Shown piece by piece: positions 1-7,600 of a stretch of 18,719 nucleotides of DNA. Each line of letters begins with the position of its first letter. Position 1 is the first letter of the stretch. The position numbers and the translations under genes were made by a program. The stretch lies in NCBI GenBank assembly GCA_001929475.1, contig LXFE01000887.1:1-18719 (forward strand), read 5' to 3'. This stretch comes from Neolecta irregularis DAH-3 (taxonomy: Eukaryota > Ascomycota > Neolectomycetes > Neolectales > Neolectaceae). The notes below the pieces were generated by a model, which was not told the DNA's origin, did no database searches, and saw nothing but the letters and a program-made list of their open reading frames with translations.

Positions 1-28
1 TTAACGAGTACTTACACAATGGAGGTAG

Positions 29-256
29 CTATTCAACCATTGGCTAGAAACGATTCAAGTAACCCCTGACCCCTATGCAGATTTGAGGAACGCATTGGAT
101 AGATCAAAGAAGAATCTAGAAACACTGGTCCACGCGTTTCGCGACTCTTGGAAGTTTGGAGTGAACCACGTCAGCGAAGACAAAACCATGCAGCGGAAAA
201 TAACCAGAGCTGCCTTTGAAAAAAGATATCTACTTTTAGACCGTCACGGGGCTTAA
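29..256 (+). CDS. 3' terminal exon of an unrecognised gene, cut by the window edge
   Basis: An open frame runs from about 29 to a TAA at 254-256 and would encode about 75 C-terminal residues. It reads as a charged, probably helical segment: it starts LFNHWLETIQ, passes through a Leu/Lys/Glu-rich stretch (SKKNLETLVHAF) and ends RYLLLDRHGA. An in-frame stop sits at 26-28, whose last two bases are also an AG. A TTAAC at 1-5 lies about 20 nt before it, matching the branch-site spacing of the other introns here. I therefore read 1-28 as the end of an intron and 29 as the exon start, phase unknown. I do not recognise the family. The rest of the gene lies left of the window. Confidence 0.5.
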   Translation, partial: LFNHWLETIQVTPDPYADLRNALDRSKKNLETLVHAFRDSWKFGVNHVSEDKTMQRKITRAAFEKRYLLLDRHGA

Positions 257-478
257 AAAAGTATTTTAGTTCCAGAAATTCTGGTGGTGGGTGTAGAAAG
301 CGCGGGTTGCAAGGGACTTTGCTGCACAGGGAAGCTGGCCAGTTGAAAGTTGAAAGGAAGCCCGCCGCCCGCAAATTCGTCTCTTTGACCAACCACTTCT
401 TAAAACCAGTCCCAGCAAAAACCGCATACAACTCAACCCACCTCGCCATCTTGCCCCCTCTCCGTCGCGCATTCAATC

Positions 479-1641
479 ATGTCCGCAGAACAGCAAAAAC
501 AAGAGCAGACTGCCTATGGCGGTGATGACGCTAAATCCTCTCCAGTTCAAACCGAGGAAGCTCCTCCAAAGCACCGCCTCTTCATCGGAAATCTCGCCTT
601 CAAGACTACTGAAGATGACCTTCGGGGCCTCTTCGAAGGGTTTGAGCTCCTTTCAATTAGCTTGCCGTCAAGACCTTTCGGTCGACCGGCTGGTTATGCA
701 TTTATTGAATTTAAGGACGAAGCTTCTGCAGACGAAGCAGCTATCAAGTTTCACGGAAAAGAACTCCAGGGTCGGAATGTTAGCATCCAGAAGGCTCGTC
801 CTCCCGAGAAGTCTAAAGACAATGATGCTGCCCGGGTACGAGGAAGATTTAGGGGTCGAGGTCGAGCTCAAAAGGTATGTCTACCCCCTTTTCTTTTTCG
901 TTCTTGTTGTCTTCTGGGCTTGGTTTGATGCTCATTCTCCTTTTTCAGTTTCATTTTCTTCGTTTTTCTCAACTTCCTTTCTTCCTATTACGTCATCTTC
1001 TCCTTAGGTTAATATATTTCAGCCCAACCGAGCCCGAGGGGTAAAGAACGGCGAAGAAAACACCGCCGCTCAAGACGGCGACAAGGCCGCCCTCATCGAG
1101 ACTACCAACCGTACGTCGAACTTGGAAACGAACGGGGAATCTTCCAATGAGGTGAAATCGTCCACCAAGAAGCCTTCTGTTCGAAAGCCCGTTGTTCGAG
1201 TTCGCCGACAAGGTCCTCCCGCAGACGGTGTAGCAAGCACAACTACCTTGTTCGTCGCTAACTTGCCTTACGACTTTACCGAAGAACAAGTACGGCCGTG
1301 TTAGTCAATGATTGCTTATAGGTCAGCTGAAGCAAGTCTTTTTTGCATACAAACCAGCTAGTGCTCATATCGTTCCTCGACAAATCCCAATTTTTGTCCA
1401 GAAGAAGCTTGCTGCACGAGGCGAGGCTCGAAAAGGCCGAGGCTTCGCATTTGTCACACTTGAGAACGAGGAAATGCAAAAGAAGGCCCTGGCCGAACTC
1501 AATGGCAAGGAAGTGTCTGGACGAGAAATTACAGTTAAGATTGCTTTTGATCGAGCAGTCAAGGAAGGAGAAAATGATGCCGAGAAGGCTGACAAGGAGA
1601 ACATGACTGCTTCGGCTCCTGCTGCTGCCAATCAAGCCTAG
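479..1641 (+). CDS. Two-RRM RNA-binding protein
   Basis: Exons 479-874, 1023-1289 and 1327-1641 join in phase 0 to give about 325 residues. RRM1 spans roughly residues 32-108, with RNP2 LFIGNL and RNP1 containing GYAFIEF. RRM2 spans about 205-295, with RNP2 LFVANL and RNP1 KGRGFAFV. Between them is an Arg/Gly stretch (RGRFRGRGRAQ) and a basic, Ser/Lys-rich linker. The tail is acidic, then Ala-rich. Two RRMs with an RG linker indicate a single-strand RNA-binding protein of mRNA or pre-rRNA metabolism, but I cannot assign a specific orthologue. Intron 2 (1290-1326, 37 nt) splits RRM2; using the CAG at 1324-1326 restores TEEQ-LKQVF, while the AG at 1320-1321 would give a stop. The start ATG at 479 is the first of the frame. 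Confidence 0.85.
875..1022 (+). other. Long pyrimidine-rich intron with two in-frame 3' splice sites
   Basis: This intron of the two-RRM gene starts GTATGT and is rich in C and T. It is three to four times longer than every other intron in the window. It can end at TTTCAG (1022) or at CCTTAG (1007). The two ends are 15 nt apart and both keep phase 0, so use of the upstream site would add the five residues VNIFQ at the junction. A further TTTTTCAG ending at 948 leads to a frame with an early stop and is not a usable end by itself. Confidence 0.6.
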
Positions 1642-1826
1642 GTGGTGGTTGGACGATTGATTTGCTGTCTTCACTTGCTGTTCCTCCTTTTTTCCTTTGT
1701 CATAAATGGGGCCTTACTTTGCAAATGTAGGTGGAGAGTCTTCGGGGTGTCTATCAAACGTTGTAGCCTAGGAATTTCGCTCTTTGTCCTTCGATCAAGA
1801 ACCGGTGCAGTTCCCCCCAATTTGTA

Positions 1827-1834
1827 TCACGTGA
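1827..1834. promoter_or_regulatory. TCACGTGA E-box upstream of the SR140 gene
   Basis: A perfect 8-bp palindrome TCACGTGA lies 54 bp before the ATG at 1888, in the short gap after the two-RRM gene. CACGTG cores are bound by bHLH factors such as fungal Cbf1. The position inside a 246-bp promoter fits a functional site, but one occurrence is weak evidence. Confidence 0.35.
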
Positions 1835-1887
1835 CCGCCTACCTCCCGTCTCTTCTCGATTAACCTAGTTTCACCCATTCTAAACGC

Positions 1888-4254
1888 ATGTCTTCCCAGT
1901 CCCATAGAATAGCTCCTTTTTCTTATGCGAACCCAAACAACAGGAGCATATATGACAAACGAGATGAGGCAGAAAGGCGACGACTGGTATTGATATGACT
2001 TATCTATACATCTCATCCAGCTAGCCAGAGACACGGAACGGCTTCGTTCAAAGTTTTGAGCAGGATAATGATCTTTCGTGCCACGCATCTGGTAGTTTAA
2101 CTATTGGGACACATATACTTATTGCATAGAGAATCAGCCAACGTCGCGGGAACCGAAAATCTCTTCATCTGGGAAACGACATTTCGTCGCCAAGGTAAAC
2201 ACCAATACTACTCAAACAAATGAATTCTAAGTAAAGACTGGAGAATCTTTTGCTAAAAAACGCAATCTAGATTCATTTCTTGATGAGATCAAGCGGTACC
2301 GGAGTATTATGATCTGGAATACTTATTTTTATCCAGTGATCAAGATAACCAGGACCGGAATGAAAAGTTAAAGTTGGCTCGGATGGGGAACACTGGTATC
2401 TTGTCGATGGGTTGCGAATATCGCGGAACTCACTAATATTCGCAGATCGAGATGATATCTATGCAGGCGAACAACCTGGCCCAAAGACTATCCAGTTATC
2501 TTCTCTTCCACTTGGGACAACCGAGGATTCTTTACGACAATTGGCTTGTGCTTACGGAACGATATCTTCCTTCAACATCCTTCCGTTAAAGACCCTCGAC
2601 GATGCCACCAGAAAAGGAATCACAGCCCTATTGACGTTCGATTCATCGACGTCAGCAGATCGTGCAAAAACAGGCTTGGATGGGCGATATCTTGGTGATG
2701 GGTTCCGGGTCAAAGCACAATGGGGGAAGCAGCTTTCCAGTGCTGTGCGTGTTGATAAGTCCGGCTTTCCATTCAACGCAAAAGAGGCCACCGGTCCTTT
2801 CCCGAATGGTCGAATGGAGATTGTTGTTGGACGACCAAAAGATCTGGGAATGATGAGGAGAATACATCGAATTGTGGAAATGGTAATTTCAAATGGGATG
2901 GAGTTTGAGGTAATGGTTCATCCCATAAATTTAGAGCTCACAATAAGGCGTTTCTTATGTCGAGAGAAAAGTCTAACCCCCAATTTGAATTTCTGTTTAA
3001 TAGCACGGTTTGTCTAGCCAGACAGCTTAAACTCTAATTCTGTTAGTTACCAGAACATATATATTATCGCTGGCGCCTCTTTTCAATTTTAAACAGCGAT
3101 TCGATCACAGATTATCGCAAGGAGCCATTTCAAATGTTTTTCGCTGGCGCCTTTTGGGTTCCACCCGAGCCATTATGCGAGGTATGCTCCCTCTCTTCAC
3201 GCATATTGAATCCAAGGATGACGACGAAAATTCCGACGACGAGGCACCGCACAAAGGTCCTCTCGGAGAATGTAGGCGTCGGAGATTCGAATGGTTGCTA
3301 CGAAACGTTGACTATCGAAGAGGAAGCATTGCTCGACCTATGGCTTTTGCCATTGACCATGCAGATGCAGCTGATGAAGTAATCTTTTGTTTTCATTGCC
3401 TTTTTTGACCTTGAAGATTGTAGATATAATCATCCAATCTTTGATGCTATCTGAAAGCGAAATAAGAAAGAAGGTTGCCCGATTATGGCTGGTGAGCGAT
3501 ATTTTACATAATTCATCGTCGGGAGTGCCTAATGTCTGGAAGTATCGTCAACTGTAAAGCTCCTCTATGATTGAAAGCTGACGAATTAAGATTCGAGAGT
3601 CGACTACCTGAGGTTTTCATCCACTTAAATGTCATCCATAAATCCTTCGATGGTCGCATTAAAGCCGAAAATTTTCGTCGACAGATACAAAATATCACTA
3701 GTATTTGGGAAAGCTGGATTGTTTTCGGTCAGGGTATTCTCGAAAGCATGATTGAACTATTTCTTGGCAGGGAGAAAGGAGACGAGAAAGATAGTTGTTC
3801 GAAAGTTGAACCTGTGGAGGAGAAGATTGAGAAGAAGAGTCGAGGCTGGAAGACTATCGAAGATACTGACGGAGAGGATCAGATAGAAGTCAGTCGGATT
3901 GATGAAGGTGAAAATATCGACGACGATCTTGACGGAGTTCCTCTGGATGGCCAATCTGATGAAGACATTGATGGCGCTCCTATGGATGATATTGATGGAG
4001 AACTAATGGAGAATTTTGACGACAACCCACTGGTGAATGAAACACTAGATCGGCTCCCTTTGACAGATGAGAAGACGGAGAAGAGGAGGGACTTGCTTGA
4101 AGCGGCCGAATTTATTCCAAACTTTTCAGACAGGCCTTTGCGCAAGCCTGAAAAATCAATGTCGATTGCATTGTCGAGTCAGAATGTCACTCCTACAGGA
4201 CGGAGAATACCAAAGGCTGAAGACATGTTCGCAGATGATGACAAGGAAGATTGA
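1888..4254 (+). CDS. U2 snRNP-associated SR140/U2SURP-like splicing factor
   Basis: Eleven exons (1888-1986, 2031-2091, 2130-2194, 2237-2295, 2337-2410, 2446-2909, 2948-3007, 3047-3181, 3217-3378, 3417-3553, 3591-4254) give about 659 residues. The order is: a short N-terminus with the FVQSFEQ motif; an RRM at about 134-214 ending QWGK; a GFPFNA linker; a SURP module at about 252-305 (IHRIVEMVI, NPQFEFLF, YYRWRLFSIL); an FQMFFAGAFWVPP motif; a CID at about 360-490 (RRGSIARPMAFAIDHADAADE, ARLWLVSDILHNSS); then an acidic tail with LDGVPLDG and IDGAPMDDIDG. This is the domain order of metazoan SR140, which joins U2 snRNP at the branch site. A metazoan-type RS tail is absent. The ten introns are 35-44 nt. 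The junctions at 2031 (2029 is an alternative acceptor position) and 2237 are the least certain. Confidence 0.9.
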
Positions 4255-5235
4255 TGGAACACGAGCAATAGAATTCGGTATTCCCTAAACTCTTCATTAT
4301 AGCTGCAGGGATGTCATGTAATTACATTTTCTTACAAACTCTTCCAATCAGAGAGTCTAGCCTTTTTTAATTAAGAATAGGTTCAAATTACTTCTTTGTA
4401 GGAATAATTAACTCAATCAAGCCTCACTGAATTGAGTTCAAGTTGTAAACAGGTTTTATTGAACTGAAAGATGAACTATTTACAGAAAATTAGCTATAAG
4501 TACCATGAACAAGGTGACCTGGGTCATTTCATCATCTCAAGGTCTATCCTCCCAATGTCTAGAAACACTGATAGAGGGTAATAATTTATATAATTTATTT
4601 TCCCTTTGTTGAATTGATCGAATCATAGCATCGTTGTAAGATGTCTTTCTCCTCAACCTTGTTTGACTTGCTATTTATAAATTACTGTTTAGTACAATCT
4701 GATATTATTATTAGGGTTATTCTTGTAAACAGTTGAGCCTCTCAAGCCTATCATCAAGAAAATCCGGATGAGCATCATCAACATAAATTGATGAACGCAT
4801 CTGGACGATAGTTGGAAAGAAAGGCAATTAAAGTGATTGAATTTGTGGACTGAAGATGAAAGATGTAGAAATTAATAGATGATGATGAGAGTATTGTCTA
4901 CAAAAGAATATTTGGAGAACACAATGCATGTCTACAGTATTTTGATTCATTCAATGATCCGAGAAAACTATCATTCGGAGGATCATTGAATCTCAAAATA
5001 AGGCAAAATTCTCCTTAATCTCCAGGTGTATTGGTAATTTTTAATCAATAAACACGAATGAAAAAAACGCTAGATTTGAATGTCGGACGCAACCTTGTGA
5101 TTTTTGGGTTGATATAGTGCAAAGACTTGCAAAGACCAAATTGAAAACATAGTTGTTAAATAAAACGTCAACTTTAAACATTGCATTGATCTCGCGGCTC
5201 TTTTACTTTGATGGTTTCATCCTCTTTTTCAGGTT
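4255..5235. other. AT-rich convergent intergenic region, no gene seen
   Basis: This stretch separates the 3' ends of the SR140-like gene (+) and the SRA gene (-). It is AT-rich with many stops in all frames, and I find no splice-compatible coding pattern, tRNA or clear snoRNA. It contains a 12-bp inverted repeat at 4949-4991. Its length is surprising given gaps as small as 2-250 bp elsewhere in the window. Confidence 0.6.
4949..4991. repeat. 12-bp perfect inverted repeat with 19-nt loop
   Basis: The left arm ATTCAATGATCC (4949-4960) is the exact reverse complement of GGATCATTGAAT (4980-4991). The spacer also begins GAG and ends TTCGGA, so a slightly longer imperfect stem is possible. It could form a hairpin in DNA or RNA, and it sits in the shared 3' region of two convergent genes. 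Function unknown. Confidence 0.6.
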
Positions 5236-5648
5236 TTACGATTTTATGTCGTTCTCGGAGATTTGTTCATCTCCTGCAATCGACTCTTTTATTTCTTTGA
5301 TAGTTTCTTCTTCATTTTCAGACTGTACGATTTTATGTTCACTCTCAGAGATTTGTTCGTCTCCTGCAATCGACTCTTTTATTTCTTTGATAGTTTCTTC
5401 TTCATTTTCAGGCTGTACGATTTTATGGTCACTCTCAGAGATTTGTTCGTCTCCTGCGGTTGACTCTTTTACTTCTGTCATAGTTTCATCCTCTTTTTCA
5501 GGCTGTACGATTTCATGCTCGCTCTCAGATACGTGCTCATCTCCTGCGGTCGAGTCTTTTGTTTCTTTGATAGTTTCATCCTTTTTTTCATGCTGCAAGA
5601 TTTTATCTTCGCTCTCAGACACCTGTTCATCTGCTACGGGTATTTCAT
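5198..5648 (-). repeat. Tandem 90-bp repeats encoding 30-residue acidic units
   Basis: The phrase GAGATTTGTTC or its variants recurs on the plus strand with exact 90-bp spacing (near 5258, 5348, 5438, 5528 and 5618). On the coding strand each unit encodes about 30 residues of the form AGDEQISESEHKIVQSENEE followed by ETIKEIKESI. Four units are complete. The fifth lost one base just after the SEN codons, which shifts the frame into the stop at 5236-5238. Repeat-like DNA continues to about 5198 beyond the stop. Confidence 0.9.
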
Positions 5649-7055
5649 AATGATCGACTTTCAAAACTGGGTCCTTGGCAGTAGCGGTATCTTCTTCTGC
5701 AAGAGTTTCATCCTCGTTCTCGTCCTCATTCTCACCCTCGTCCTCATTCTCACCCTCGTCCTCATTCTCACCCTCGTCCTCATTCTCACCCTCATCCTCA
5801 AGTTGAATTGCAGTAGTTTGTTCAGATTCACTACTGGCAGCCTTGGCCTTTCCCTTTGAGACACGCCGTCGTTTACGAGGAGACTCGAGTTCTTCAGAGA
5901 CTTGCGTCTCTTCCTCAAGGTCCTGCTTTTCGTCTTCGTCTTCATCTTCATCGTCGTAGATGGGTTGGTGTTCTGGACCGGCTGCATGTCAGAATATGAA
6001 AGGATAAATAGGTGTACCAGCCGTATCAATTGGCGGCTGTCCATCGATTCGTTTGAATGCATATTTGAGAACTTTAAACCCACTCAATCCTGTATCCAAC
6101 CACCATTTCTTAACCTGATAGAGTCCATCATATCGATATCCCTCTTTTGGAGCCCACTTGCTCTTGCCCTTGTACCCACGGACTACTCTGATTGGTTTCC
6201 CTGTGTCACAAGAAATCTTTAATGCCAAATTCAACGCGGAGAGTTCCTGATCTTTTGATTGAGGAGCGGTTCGAAGATTTTTGGGGTTATTCTTGGTTCC
6301 CTTGAGATCTCGTCCACCTGATCCAGTAAAAGTGAAGCGAAACCCTTCATCGATATCATCTTCATACCCTCCACTGACAGCAACAGACCAACAGCCTAGT
6401 TGAGAATTTCCAGAGATGCCAGCAACGGTAGGCGCGTGAATTCCATCTCGTGAGCACTCCATTCGAGTAGACCACCAATAGCCCTGATTTATCAAAAACG
6501 TGGGGAAGCAGGAACCACATACGACTTTAATATGCTTTTGATTTCCAAATATTTTAGGATCAGGCCGAACAAAGTTTCGATCTATATGGGCAACGTATCT
6601 GCCATTCGCCATACGCCGGGCGATTCCCTCCGAATCTTCCTGAACCGCGCTCCGACGCCTGCGAACCGTAAAACCATCTTCATCTTCATCTTCATCAGAC
6701 CCCGAAAAGTCCGAGCCGTCCCTTTTTTCATCGCCGCTTGCATCTTCCCGATAACTCCGTTTCTAAAATCGGCAACTGGTCCGAATAAAAAAGCCCGGGT
6801 TACCTTTCCCCTTAACCGCTGAGAACTTCTACGACCGCCATCACTAATCACCGCTGAAACAAGCGCCTTTCTTTTTCTTGAAACAACACCGTCTTTGAAA
6901 CTCTCATTCCTGGCCATAGTCTTTGTCCTCGCCTTTCTCATTGGTTCATTCGGACGCATAGGCGCCGGCGCACATTGCTCAAGTCCAAGTTGAGCCAACA
7001 TGGCTCTATTCTCCCTCATCTTTTCATCTCGTAGTTTCTCATAATCAGTAGACAT
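5236..7055 (-). CDS. SRA-YDG domain protein (UHRF1-like) with long acidic repeat tail
   Basis: Exons 7055-6804, 6762-6523, 6483-6018 and 5981-5236 give about 567 residues. The N-terminus (LRDEKMRENRAMLAQLGL) is a short helix followed by basic and Asp/Glu-rich stretches. The SRA-YDG domain covers about 154-315: WWSTRMECSRDGIHAPTVAG, SGGYEDD, FTGSGGRDLKGTK, NPKNLRTAPQS, EGYRYDGLY and GFKVLKYAFKR. SRA domains bind DNA carrying modified cytosine; in Cryptococcus a Uhrf1 works with the maintenance methyltransferase Dnmt5. No PHD, RING or SET domain is seen, so it would be a reader, not an enzyme. The tail (about 320-567) has an NLS-like RKRRRVSKGKAKA, four GENEDE hexapeptides and 30-residue acidic repeats. 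The ATG at 7055 is preferred because the longer open frame upstream has no ATG. Confidence 0.9.
5711..5799 (-). repeat. 18-bp minisatellite encoding GENEDE hexapeptides
   Basis: CATTCTCAC recurs at 5727, 5745, 5763 and 5781 on the plus strand, an exact 18-bp period. It encodes four nearly identical acidic hexapeptides (GENEDE) in the SRA protein tail. The near-identity of the copies suggests recent expansion, so the copy number may vary between strains. Confidence 0.9.
6484..6522 (-). other. 39-nt stop-free intron inside the SRA domain
   Basis: It has a GTATGT donor and an ATCAG acceptor. Removal joins HIKV to GYWWSTRMEC, which matches SRA families. Its length is a multiple of three and it has no stop in the host frame, so retention would insert 13 residues instead of truncating the protein. 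Every other multiple-of-three intron in this window has an in-frame stop. Confidence 0.75.
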
Positions 7056-7600
7056 GGTGGATGTTGCGGAGTTAATCCAGGGGTGGGGTGAACAAAATCT
7101 GGCGGCCGACAAATGTCTACAGCGCGCGAAAATTGCGCGCGCGAGTGGGTTGGGGAGTTTGGACTACCCGATAATAAAATTTTGTCTCAATTTCTTTTTA
7201 TTTCATCCCCGAAATTAACAAATGAATAGACAAATATACTTGCCGCGATATGTGATATGTGATTTCATTTAGTTGAATTGATGTCTTGCCGCATGGAAAT
7301 TGTTATCTTACAGCTCAGCGACATGATCGATGTATATGTATGGACCATAAAACTGGCGAGGTTGGAAAAAAGACCATGTTTATAAAGAACGGGCGAATGG
7401 TCGAATCGCAGGGATACAGAGACAAACAAATTCATTCTTTTGATCCATACCCCCATAACTACAAAAAGGAAAAAGCAAACAAGGCAGCAAAGACAGGAGA
7501 TGTAGTGAAACCAAACGCTTCTAGATGATGACAAAATATATCTAAATAACCGTTGCCTAAAGCCCAAAGGGCGGGGATGAAAACGGCTACATGGCATGAC
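7056..7600. other. Intergenic region: SRA promoter and WSC 3' flank
   Basis: Both flanking genes lie on the minus strand. The part next to 7055 is the SRA promoter and holds the CG-rich palindrome at 7122-7142. The rest reads as A-rich untranslated or spacer DNA. A plus-strand open frame at 7286-7528 has no recognisable domain and is not called. Confidence 0.5.
7122..7142 (-). promoter_or_regulatory. GCGCGC-rich palindrome with SCB/E2F-like core, upstream of the SRA gene
   Basis: GCGCGCGAAAATTGCGCGC is nearly symmetrical around an A/T core and lies about 70 bp upstream of the SRA ATG. It contains CGCGAAAA on one strand and TTTTCGCGCGC on the other. These resemble the SBF/SCB core (CRCGAAA) and the E2F site, both used for G1/S-specific transcription. 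Such timing would suit a factor that reads newly replicated DNA, but this is inferred from motif and position only. Confidence 0.4.

Noticed and set aside
59-80. 22-nt GT-AG segment with CTGAC, resembling a tiny intron in the left-edge exon
   Set aside because: Reading straight through gives a coherent open frame from 29 to 256, so no intron is needed. The alternative needs an otherwise unsupported short exon in another frame.
171-476. Minus-strand 101-codon open frame upstream of the RRM gene
   Set aside because: It overlaps the left-edge exon antisense and the RRM gene leader, shows no domain, and looks like a chance frame.
1276-1674. Minus-strand 132-codon frame
   Set aside because: It is antisense to the RRM2 exon, which has clear RNP motifs.
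4559-4571. 13-mer TCTAGAAACACTG shared with the left-edge exon (about 115-127)
   Set aside because: It is a single short match without flanking similarity, plausible by chance and not evidence of a mobile element.
4789-4855. C/D snoRNA-like pair (TTGATGA then CTGA about 60 nt later)
   Set aside because: The C box is off consensus, there is no terminal stem, and I see no credible internal boxes or guide match.
5153-5859. Plus-strand open frames with Phe/Ser/Leu-rich repeats
   Set aside because: They are antisense readings of the acidic tandem repeats in the SRA gene.
7286-7528. Plus-strand 80-codon open frame between the SRA and WSC genes
   Set aside because: It has no recognisable domain, promoter or splice context, and lies in a region that must serve as the SRA promoter.
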